Below are positions 50,697 through 56,273 of a stretch of DNA of 64,000 bases, piece after piece. The notes below the pieces were generated by a model. That model was not told the DNA's origin and did no database searches. It was given only the letters and a program-made list of their open reading frames with translations. The position numbers and the translations under genes were made by a program. Source of the stretch: Urbifossiella sp046350095 (GTDB taxonomy: Bacteria > Planctomycetota > Planctomycetia > Gemmatales > Gemmataceae); NCBI GenBank assembly GCA_046350095.1, contig JAXMBA010000002.1, positions 62,001-126,000 of the forward strand, read 5' to 3'. How positions within the stretch are numbered: the first letter of the stretch is position 1; each line of letters begins with the position of its first letter.

Positions 50697-50781
50697 GGGG
50701 TTGATGATTTGCGATCGAGGATTGATGAGTACCGGCCACCCAGTTGCATTCATCAATCCTCGATCGCAAATCATCAACCCC
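50697..50781. repeat. Perfect 32-bp inverted repeat between tRNA genes
   Basis: Left arm 50697-50728 starts GGGGTTGATGATTTGCGATC; the right arm 50750-50781 is its exact reverse complement; 21-nt spacer. It fills the gap between tRNA-Val and tRNA-Arg and is clearly less GC-rich than the genome. Confidence 0.9.
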
Positions 50782-50785
50782 GAAG

Positions 50786-50858
50786 TACCCCGGCCAGGAG
50801 TCGAACCTGGATCCCCACCTTCGGAGGGTGGTGTCGTGATCCGTTGGACCACCAGGGT
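50786..50858 (-). tRNA. tRNA-Arg (CCG)
   Basis: Acceptor ACCCTGG/CCGGGGT with A73, anticodon stem CCACC/GGTGG around CTCCGAA (anticodon CCG), T-loop TTCGACT. 73 nt. Confidence 0.86.
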
Positions 50859-50870
50859 GTGCACCGTCAG

Positions 50871-50954
50871 CGGAAGGAGAGGGAGTCGAACCCTCACGCC
50901 CTTACGGGCCCCGACTTAGCAGGCCGGCGCGTTACCAGTTCCGCGCACCCTTCC
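50871..50954 (-). tRNA. tRNA-Ser (GCT)
   Basis: Class II with long variable arm (GGCCCGTAAGGGCGT). Acceptor GGAAGGG/TCCTTCC, G73; anticodon stem CCGGC/GTCGG around CTGCTAA (anticodon GCT). Canonical fold. Confidence 0.88.
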
Positions 50955-50967
50955 GTTCTCGAACCAG

Positions 50968-51036
50968 TGGAGCCGCGGGGAGTTGAACCCACGCGTCCGT
51001 GTTTGCAAGACACAGCCCCCGCCCGCGGGCGGCCCC
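50968..51036 (-). tRNA. tRNA-Ala (TGC), unusual D-arm
   Basis: Acceptor GGGGCCG/CGGCTCC keeps the alanine G3-U70 pair, A73. Anticodon stem TGTGT/ACACG around CTTGCAA (anticodon TGC). The D-arm is a GC-only stretch (CCCGCGGGCGGGGGC) and the T-stem has mismatches. A second GGGGCCG at 51043-51049 is an alternative 5' end that would make the gene 82 nt. Confidence 0.65.
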
Positions 51037-51057
51037 GTAGTGCGGCCCCTGCCGCAG

Positions 51058-51138
51058 TGACCCCGGTGGGAGTCGAACCCACACGCCTCTCGGCACCGGC
51101 TCTCAACCGGTCCTGTATACCTGTTCCAGCACAGGGTC
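51058..51138 (-). tRNA. tRNA-Leu (GAG)
   Basis: Class II with long variable arm (GCCGAGAGGCGT). Acceptor GACCCTG/CGGGGTC, A73; anticodon stem ACCGG/CCGGT around TTGAGAG (anticodon GAG). Confidence 0.87.
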
Positions 51139-51144
51139 GGTCAG

Positions 51145-51212
51145 TTGCGGACCTAGGAGTCGAACCCAGCCTCCAGGCTTATGAGACCCGGCCGGGCGCC
51201 CGCCCGTCCGCA
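51145..51212 (-). tRNA. tRNA with CAT anticodon (Met-like), short GC-rich D-arm
   Basis: Acceptor TGCGGAC/GTCCGCA, A73; anticodon stem CGGGT/GCCTG around CTCATAA (CAT); T-stem CTGGG/CCTAG. Only 68 nt because the D-arm is a short GC-only segment (GCGGGCGCCCGGC). Elongator Met, initiator or Ile2 (lysidine) cannot be separated with confidence. Confidence 0.65.
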
Positions 51213-51224
51213 ATACACATCCAG

Positions 51225-51299
51225 TGGTGAAGGTGGGATTCGAACCCACACTGTCCACGTTCTGAGCGTGGCGACTCCTACCAGTTGGTCTACATCACC
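51225..51299 (-). tRNA. tRNA with CAG (Leu) anticodon but class I fold
   Basis: Anticodon stem CCACG/CGTGG around CTCAGAA (CAG), variable loop only 5 nt (ACAGT), T-arm GTGGG-TTCGAAT-CCCAC, acceptor GGTGATG/CTTCACC with one mismatch. Bacterial tRNA-Leu normally has a long variable arm, so its aminoacylation identity is uncertain. Confidence 0.68.
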
Positions 51300-51395
51300 A
51301 GTCGGGAATGCAGAGTACAAAGCGAAGAACGCAGCATACACGACCTCGGTGTTCGGCAGTCTGCACTCCGCGTTCTGCTTTCTGCATTTTCCCAG

Positions 51396-51467
51396 CGACC
51401 CGTGGGGGAATCGAACCCCCGTTTCCTGGTTGAGAACCAGGCGTCCTGTCCGCTGGACGAACGAGCC
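51396..51467 (-). tRNA. tRNA-Glu (CTC)
   Basis: Acceptor GGCTCGT/ACGGGTC, G73; anticodon stem CCTGG/CCAGG around TTCTCAA (anticodon CTC). 72 nt. Confidence 0.87.
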
Positions 51468-51478
51468 AACACCGACAG

Positions 51479-51550
51479 CGACTCGTCGGGGAGTTGAACC
51501 CCGGCCTCCAGGTTGACAACCTGGGATCCTGACCACTAGAAGAACGAGCC
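51479..51550 (-). tRNA. tRNA-Asp (GTC)
   Basis: Acceptor GGCTCGT/ACGAGTC, G73; anticodon stem CCAGG/CCTGG around TTGTCAA (anticodon GTC). The 5' acceptor strand is identical to the adjacent tRNA-Glu, suggesting local duplication. Confidence 0.87.
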
Positions 51551-51563
51551 GTAACTCCGACAG

Positions 51564-51648
51564 TGCCCCGGGTGGGAATCGAACCCACATTGCCCCAATG
51601 GGCGGCCGCTTTACAGGCGGCCCGGCGGACCACCGCACGTCCGAAGGC
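51564..51648 (-). tRNA. tRNA-Tyr (GTA), aberrant D-arm
   Basis: Anticodon stem GCCGC/GCGGC around CTGTAAA (anticodon GTA), class-II-like variable arm (CGCCCATTGGGGCAAT) and T-arm GTGGG-TTCGATT-CCCAC. The 5' half is odd: the D region forms a GC hairpin (GCGG-TGGT-CCGC) and the acceptor GCCTTCG/CCGGGGC has a mismatch. Ends approximate. Confidence 0.6.
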
Positions 51649-51658
51649 AGTCCCACTG

Positions 51659-51732
51659 TGACACGGGTGGGAGTCGAACCCACAAGCCCCGGAGCTTAAG
51701 GCCGGTCGCTATACCAGTTCGCGTACCGTGTC
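51659..51732 (-). tRNA. tRNA with TAA (Leu) anticodon but class I fold
   Basis: Acceptor GACACGG/CCGTGTC (7 perfect pairs), A73; anticodon loop CTTAAGC (TAA) closed by CCGGC/TCCGG with one mismatch; 5-nt variable loop; T-arm GTGGG-TTCGACT-CCCAC. Lacks the long arm of normal tRNA-Leu. Confidence 0.65.
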
Positions 51733-51736
51733 GAGT

Positions 51737-51757
51737 TTCGTCATTCGTCATTCGTCA
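51737..51757 (+). repeat. TTCGTCA x3 tandem heptamer
   Basis: Three perfect copies of TTCGTCA lie between two tRNA genes. A shorter version (TTCGTCATTCGTC) recurs between the two tRNA-Gly genes near 52017. Confidence 0.75.
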
Positions 51758-51765
51758 TTTGCAAG

Positions 51766-51836
51766 AGCCCCCGGTGGGAATCGAACCCACGCTTCCGCCA
51801 TACCAAGACGGCAGGCTCCCGTTACAACACGGGGGC
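51766..51836 (-). tRNA. tRNA-Thr (GGT)
   Basis: Acceptor GCCCCCG/CGGGGGC; anticodon stem CCGTC/GGCGG around TTGGTAT (anticodon GGT); T-arm GTGGG-TTCGATT-CCCAC. Confidence 0.8.
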
Positions 51837-51847
51837 GTTTCTCACAG

Positions 51848-51918
51848 AGCCTCCGGTGGGAATCGAACCCACGCTTCCGCGTTACGAGGGCGGCTGGCTC
51901 CCACTACAACACGGAGGC
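51848..51918 (-). tRNA. tRNA-Thr (CGT)
   Basis: Acceptor GCCTCCG/CGGAGGC; anticodon loop CTCGTAA (CGT) closed by CCGCC/CGCGG with one mismatch; T-arm the same as the neighbouring tRNA-Thr(GGT), so probably a duplicated pair. Confidence 0.78.
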
Positions 51919-51938
51919 ATTGCCTGCATCATTCCGAG

Positions 51939-52010
51939 AGCGCCTGGCGGGGGTCGAACCCGCACCGCCGACTTGGCACGCCGACGTGCTCCCATTAACA
52001 CCACAGGCGC
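51939..52010 (-). tRNA. tRNA-Gly (GCC)
   Basis: Acceptor GCGCCTG/CAGGCGC; anticodon stem TCGGC/GTCGG around GTGCCAA (anticodon GCC); T-arm GCGGG-TTCGACC-CCCGC. 72 nt. Confidence 0.84.
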
Positions 52011-52037
52011 GATCGTTCGTCATTCGTCGGTTCCGAG

Positions 52038-52108
52038 AGCACCCGGCGGGGCTCGAACCCGCGTCACCGTCGTGGGAGGGCGGTGTGTTCCCGCTACACC
52101 ACGGGTGC
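52038..52108 (-). tRNA. tRNA-Gly (CCC)
   Basis: Acceptor GCACCCG/CGGGTGC; anticodon loop CTCCCAC (CCC) closed by CCGCC/GACGG with one mismatch; T-arm GCGGG-TTCGAGC-CCCGC. Confidence 0.8.
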
Positions 52109-52119
52109 AGATCAACCAG

Positions 52120-52192
52120 TGGGACCAGGAGGGCTCGAACCTCCACCCGTGGGATTAAGAGTCCCCGATGCTGCCGCTAGCACCTTGATCCC
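52120..52192 (-). tRNA. tRNA-Lys (CTT)
   Basis: Acceptor GGGATCA/TGGTCCC with A73; anticodon loop CTCTTAA (CTT) closed by GGGGA/TCCCA with one end mismatch; T-arm GGAGG-TTCGAGC-CCTCC. It is the first gene of the array in the direction of transcription. Confidence 0.82.
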
Positions 52193-52485
52193 GTGTACGA
52201 TCCACAAACGCCCACCGGCCGGGGGAAGGCCCCCGGCCGGCACGCTGGTCGCGTTCCGACGTAGGGGTTATCCGCTCTCACCCGCCAGCCACAACCCGGG
52301 CGCCCGGCTGCCGGCGGCAACCGTGTCGAGCGTCAGGGGATAACCGTCGTGGCGGGTCATGGTATTCTTGTGACGTTCGAGCCCGGTCGTTGGTTCACCA
52401 TTTTTTCGCGTCGGTCGTCGCCGCGGTGGTGATGGTAGATGGACGTGCCACCCGACGGATGGTTCGCGCCCCCGCTCGGAATCTT
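52193..52485. other. Leader region of the tRNA array, with GC hairpin
   Basis: 293 nt with no gene. A perfect 11-bp hairpin (CCGGCCGGGGG / CCCCCGGCCGG, 4-nt loop) lies at 52215-52240, just upstream of the first tRNA in the direction of transcription. GGTTATCC near 52266 and its inverse GGATAACC near 52340 flank the middle. The promoter for the array should lie here, but no clear -35/-10 pair was found. Confidence 0.4.
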
Positions 52486-53331
52486 TCAGGATTCCTCGTC
52501 CGGCTCCGGCTCAGGGGCCGGCTCCGCGTCCATGGCGTAGGCCGCCAGCGCAAACAGCACATGGAGGTTCGGAACTTCCGCGGCCGGCTTCACCGTGGCC
52601 CACGGCAGCCACTTCCTCTTCTGCGAGATGCCGACCTGCCCCTGGGCGACGGTCAGCTTGCCGACCTCGTGCCACGGCAGGAGTTGGCCCTTGTGGTGGA
52701 TGCCCAGCAGGTTCACGTCGAGTTTGCCGAACGTGAGCGTGCGGCCGTCGCGGTAGCGGCGGAAGGCGTCGCGCCACAGCGGCGGGAAGGTGCGGCGCTG
52801 CACCTCCTCGGCGAGCTCGGCGTAGCCGGTGAGCACGGGGCTGAACTCGGCCTTTGTCCCGTCGTCCCGCACGACGGTCAGACCGGCCGTCCAAACCTGC
52901 ACGTCGGGTACCTCGGCCGGGAGCCAGCACGCCTGCGGCTCGCCGTCCGGTCCGCGGACCAGCACCGGCGAGTCCACCCGCTTCGTCTTCAGCCGGACCT
53001 CGGCGACCTCGTCCCACGGGAACGACTCGACTTCGCCGTGTCGCAGCCGCAGCAGGCCGGTCGGGTAGATGAGAACGTGCAGCCCGCGCTGCCGGTACAG
53101 GTTCAGGATGAGGCCGCCGCCGGCCAGCAGCGGCCAAATGATGAAGTGGAACAGGTGCTGCAACAGCTTGAACCCGAACACCACGGCCAGCCCGACCGCG
53201 GCCACGCCGACGCCGACCAGGGCAAGCCCGACGAGAAGCTTGGTGCGGTACCAGGCCGGGTTCACCTGGTAGAGCGAGTCCGGGTCGCCGAGTTCCTCCC
53301 GGGCGCGGGTCAGGTCGTCCGGCTCGGTCAT
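52486..53331 (-). CDS. Membrane protein of unknown function (PH-like repeats)
   Basis: 281 residues. Two membrane helices near the N-terminus (LLVGLALVGVGVAAVGLAVVF and FIIWPLLAGGGLILNL) precede a soluble part with GLHVLIYPTGLLRLRHGEVESFPWDEVAEV, quoted here as the pattern YPTGLLRLRxGxxxSFPWDEV, and a second, similar unit LTFGKLDVNLLGIHHKGQLLPWHEVGKL. The repeats look like pleckstrin-homology-like domains; a DUF6585-type assignment is possible but uncertain. The tail is Pro/Glu-rich. It starts divergently from the DAHP synthase gene, sharing a symmetrical -10 box. Confidence 0.72.
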   Translation of the reverse strand: MTEPDDLTRAREELGDPDSLYQVNPAWYRTKLLVGLALVGVGVAAVGLAVVFGFKLLQHLFHFIIWPLLAGGGLILNLYRQRGLHVLIYPTGLLRLRHGEVESFPWDEVAEVRLKTKRVDSPVLVRGPDGEPQACWLPAEVPDVQVWTAGLTVVRDDGTKAEFSPVLTGYAELAEEVQRRTFPPLWRDAFRRYRDGRTLTFGKLDVNLLGIHHKGQLLPWHEVGKLTVAQGQVGISQKRKWLPWATVKPAAEVPNLHVLFALAAYAMDAEPAPEPEPDEES

Positions 53332-53362
53332 GCGGCCCCCGCTGCGGGTCGGATCACCCTCG

Positions 53363-53369
53363 TATAGTA
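53363..53369. promoter_or_regulatory. Symmetrical -10 box shared by divergent genes
   Basis: GTATAGTAC reads TATAGT on the plus strand (53363-53368, toward aroF) and TACTAT on the minus strand (53364-53369, toward the membrane protein). Predicted leaders are about 29 and 25 nt. No obvious -35 boxes. Confidence 0.45.
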
Positions 53370-53403
53370 CCAGCCCGGAGTTGGGTGACAGGAGACCGGT
53401 CCG

Positions 53404-54417
53404 ATGCTCGTCGTCATGCAGTCGCGCGCCACCGCCCCGCAGATCGACCGGGTGGTCGCCGTCATCACCTCGCAGGGGCTCACCCCGCACGTCCTACCGG
53501 GGGCCACGCGGACCGCGATCGGCATGACCGGCAACACCGCGGCCGTGGACCCGGGCCTGTTCGAGGGGCTCGACGGCGTCGAGCAGGCCATCCGCGTCAC
53601 CAAGCCGTTCAAGCTGGCCAGCCGGGAGATGAAGAAGGACGACACCCGCATGACGATAGCGGGTGTGGAAGTCGGCCCGACCACGTTCACCGTCGTCGCC
53701 GGGCCGTGCTCGTGCGAGAGCGAGGCGCTCGTGATGCGCACCGCCGAGTTCCTCGTGAGCCAGGGCGTGAAGCTCCTCCGCGCCGGGGCGTTCAAGCCGA
53801 GGACGAGCCCCTACGCCTTCCAGGGGATGGGCCTGGACGGGCTGAAGCTGCTGGCGAAGGTGCGCGAGAAGACCGGCGTCGGCATCGTCACCGAATTGAT
53901 GGACACGGAGTACGCGTCGGCCGTGGAAGAGGCGGCGGACGTGATCCAGATCGGCGCCCGCAACATGCAGAACTTCTCGCTGCTGAAGCGGGTCGGCAAG
54001 TGCCGCAAGCCGGTGCTCCTGAAGCGCGGCATGAGCGCGACGCTGGATGAGTGGCTGATGGCGGCCGAGTACATCCTCGCCGGCGGGAACTACGACGTGA
54101 TCCTGTGCGAGCGCGGGGTGCGGACGTTCGCCGACCACAGCCGCAACACGCTGGACCTGTCGGTGGTGCCGCCGGCGAAGGCGCTGAGTCACCTGCCCGT
54201 GTTCGTGGACCCGAGCCACGGTACCGGCAAGCGCGCGTACGTGCCGGCGATGAGCCTGGCGGCGCTGGCGAGCGGGGCCGACGGCCTGCTGGTGGAGGCG
54301 CACCCGGAGCCGGACAAGGCGCTGTCCGACGGCCCGCAGACAATCGACTTCCCGACGCTGGAAAAGCTCCTCGGCCAGCTCCGCCAGCTCGCCCCGATCC
54401 TGGGGCGGACGGTGTAG
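53404..54417 (+). CDS. aroF: 3-deoxy-7-phosphoheptulonate (DAHP) synthase, type I-beta
   Basis: 337 residues. It condenses PEP and erythrose-4-phosphate, the first step of aromatic amino acid synthesis. An N-terminal ACT-like regulatory segment (about 1-70) precedes the barrel with VVAGPCSCESE, LLRAGAFKPRTSPYAFQG, IQIGARNMQNF, PVLLKRGMSAT and VFVDPSHGTGKR. This layout matches the Thermotoga-type enzyme, in which the N-terminal domain mediates Tyr/Phe feedback. AGGAGA precedes the ATG. The next gene begins 15 nt downstream. Confidence 0.94.
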   Translation: MLVVMQSRATAPQIDRVVAVITSQGLTPHVLPGATRTAIGMTGNTAAVDPGLFEGLDGVEQAIRVTKPFKLASREMKKDDTRMTIAGVEVGPTTFTVVAGPCSCESEALVMRTAEFLVSQGVKLLRAGAFKPRTSPYAFQGMGLDGLKLLAKVREKTGVGIVTELMDTEYASAVEEAADVIQIGARNMQNFSLLKRVGKCRKPVLLKRGMSATLDEWLMAAEYILAGGNYDVILCERGVRTFADHSRNTLDLSVVPPAKALSHLPVFVDPSHGTGKRAYVPAMSLAALASGADGLLVEAHPEPDKALSDGPQTIDFPTLEKLLGQLRQLAPILGRTV

Positions 54418-54418
54418 C

Positions 54419-54424
54419 TACAAT
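54419..54424 (+). promoter_or_regulatory. Putative -10 box of leaderless peptidase mRNA
   Basis: TACAAT starts immediately after the aroF stop codon and is followed by 8 nt (TCCCGACG) before the ATG at 54433. Confidence 0.4.
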
Positions 54425-54432
54425 TCCCGACG

Positions 54433-55224
54433 ATGCTTTTCTCTTGGCTCCGCGACCGCCGTCGAAGGAAGCTCCTCGCCGAGCCGTTCCCCGTCCGCTG
54501 GGAGCGGTTCCTGGCCGAGAACGTCGGCCACTTCGCGCGGCTCACGCCCGACCAACAGGCCCGGTTGCGTGAAGCTACGCAGGTTCTCGTCGCCGAGAAG
54601 CAGTGGGAGGGCGGGCCCGGCCTGTTCGTCACCGAGGAGATGAAGGTCACCATCGCCGCGCAGGCGGCGCTGCTGCTGCTCGGCGACACGCACGACTACT
54701 TCCGCCGCGTCGACTCGGTCGTCGTGTTCCCGACGGCGTTCCGCAACCCCGTCCGCGAGGACGACTGGGACGACGAACTGCTCGCCGAGGGCGAACGCGA
54801 CGGCGAGACGGGGCACCGCGGGCCGGTCATCCTGTCGTGGGACAACGTGCTGGCCGAGGCCCGCGACCCGACGTGCGGCTACAACCTCGTGCTACACGAG
54901 TTCGCCCACCAGCTCGACCTCCTCGACGGCGAGCTGAACGGCACCCCGGCCCTCCCCGACCGCGAGACCGAGACGCGCTGGAAGTACGTCATGACGGTGG
55001 CCTTCCGCGACCACCGGCGGGCCGTGGACCGCTTCGAGAAGGGCGGCGAGGAGCCGTTCTTTTCCGACCAGGCGGCGGAGACGGAGGACGAGTTCTTCGC
55101 CGACGCCACGGAGGCGTTCTACTGCCAGCCGCACGGCTTCCGGTCGGAGTTCCCGGCGGTCTACGAGCTGTTCGCGGCGTATTACAAGGTGGACCCCGTC
55201 CGCTGGTTCCCGGAGCCGCCATGA
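54433..55224 (+). CDS. mtfA: MtfA-like zinc peptidase (M90 family)
   Basis: 263 residues. LHEFAHQLDLLDG is the HExxH zinc motif (about residue 156), with a downstream Glu in FFADATEAFYCQPH. The N-terminus (RWERFLAENVGHFARLTPDQQARLR) and LLLLGDTHDYF match the MtfA/DgsA-regulator family, which in E. coli binds the repressor Mlc and has aminopeptidase activity. The substrate here is unknown; no Mlc homologue is in the window. The stop overlaps the start of the next gene (ATGA). Confidence 0.88.
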   Translation: MLFSWLRDRRRRKLLAEPFPVRWERFLAENVGHFARLTPDQQARLREATQVLVAEKQWEGGPGLFVTEEMKVTIAAQAALLLLGDTHDYFRRVDSVVVFPTAFRNPVREDDWDDELLAEGERDGETGHRGPVILSWDNVLAEARDPTCGYNLVLHEFAHQLDLLDGELNGTPALPDRETETRWKYVMTVAFRDHRRAVDRFEKGGEEPFFSDQAAETEDEFFADATEAFYCQPHGFRSEFPAVYELFAAYYKVDPVRWFPEPP

Positions 55225-55511
55225 AGTACGCCGCGAGCATCGAGTACATCGCCGACGCCGAGAAGGTGAACGCCCACCGGCCGGCGCACCGGGCGTACCT
55301 GATGAGCCTGGTGGAGAAGGACCAGCTGTTCGCGTCCGGCCCGTTCGACGACGCGCCGGGGGCGCTGATCGTGTACGAGGCGGAGTCGGCGGCGGCGGCC
55401 GAGGCGCTGCTGCGGGCCGACCCGTTCCACGCGGCGGGGGTGTTCGTGCGGTGGACGATCCGGCCGTGGAAGGTGATCTTCGGCAACCCCCGGCTGCTGC
55501 CGTCGGCGTAG
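55221..55511 (+). CDS. YciI-like protein
   Basis: 96 residues. The ferredoxin-like YCII fold is suggested by KYAASIEYIADAEKVNAHRPAHRAYL (conserved RPxHxxYL), LFASGPFDD, ALIVYEAES and LLRADPFHAAGVFVRWTIRPW. Catalytic-type residues (His in HRAYL, Asp in ADPF) are retained. Substrate unknown. It is translationally coupled to the peptidase gene by a 4-nt overlap. Confidence 0.85.
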   Translation: MKYAASIEYIADAEKVNAHRPAHRAYLMSLVEKDQLFASGPFDDAPGALIVYEAESAAAAEALLRADPFHAAGVFVRWTIRPWKVIFGNPRLLPSA

Positions 55512-55516
55512 CCAGG

Positions 55517-55558
55517 ATTATTGTTTCCGGCGCCTCCCCCACCGGGTCGCGGAAACAA
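55517..55558 (-). repeat. 42-nt palindromic intergenic repeat, copy 2
   Basis: Reverse-complement copy of 30509-30550 with a few differences in the centre. Arms ATTGTTTCCG (55520-55529) and CGGAAACAAT (55550-55559) form a 10-bp hairpin around a 20-nt GC-rich loop. It lies between convergent genes, which suits a bidirectional terminator. Confidence 0.6.
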
Positions 55559-55638
55559 TTTGATCGGTCAGATCGACAGGCGTTTCCGAGTGAATTTCGG
55601 ACGCAAGCGATTCGCCAGCAGCATGTTCCGTCCGGGCG

Positions 55639-56019
55639 TCACATCAGCGCCGGCTCGGCGGGGTCCACGGCGATGACGCCGGGGAAAGATCGCAGCACCT
55701 CGACGACCGTGTGGAAGTCGGCGAGGTGCTCGACGAACGGGTCCGAGGTGTCGCTCCACACCTCGACCCGGCGGTCGCACCTGGCGAGCCCCTGGCCGTC
55801 CTCCAGGCCGGCGATCCGCTCGGCCAGCTCGACCGACTCGGCCAGCACGGTCGGGTCGGCGTTCAGCAGCAGTTGGATCTCCCAGTCGCCCTTCTGGACG
55901 GTCACCTGGGCGCCGGCCTGTGTCACCACGGCGTCCGGGAAGCGGGCACGGAGGCGGGCGGCGGCTTCCTCCAGGTTGAACGGGTTGCCGGGCGGGAGGA
56001 GTCCGTAGGCGCGGTACAT
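55639..56019 (-). CDS. Hypothetical small protein
   Basis: 126 residues from the ATG at 56019; an open upstream extension has no coding character. MYRAYGLLPPGNPFNLEEAAARLRARFPD is followed by VTVQKGDWEIQLLLNADPTVLAESVELAERI and a C-terminal DPFVEHLADFHTVVEVLRSFPG (read as consecutive elements). The alpha/beta pattern suggests a compact cytoplasmic domain. No family was recognised. Confidence 0.7.
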   Translation of the reverse strand: MYRAYGLLPPGNPFNLEEAAARLRARFPDAVVTQAGAQVTVQKGDWEIQLLLNADPTVLAESVELAERIAGLEDGQGLARCDRRVEVWSDTSDPFVEHLADFHTVVEVLRSFPGVIAVDPAEPALM

Positions 56020-56273
56020 GGGAGGCTCGCGGGAGGCGGAGCGGGTTCGCTTCCGGTATACCCGATTCGCACGAGGGCCGGTAGCCACTACCCGCGCTGT
56101 TGCGGTGGCCCTGTCAGGTGGGGCCGGCCTCCCGCCGGCCGGGGGGAAGCAGGCCGGCGGGACCCCGTTCCCACCAAACCGAGACACCACATGGCATTGT
56201 GGGACGCCTAGTAAGCTGTTGCGCAACCGGCTTACCCGCTGTAGAGTGCCACCAATCAATCCGAGGTTCGCCC

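Noticed and set aside
50574..51230. Open frames of up to about 218 codons across the tRNA array
   Set aside because: They translate tRNA T-loops as repeated GVEPT/GFEP-like peptides; this is a known artefact of tRNA arrays, not protein coding.
51737..52030. Possible CRISPR-like repeats
   Set aside because: Units are only 7 nt, tandem without spacers, and no cas genes are in the window.
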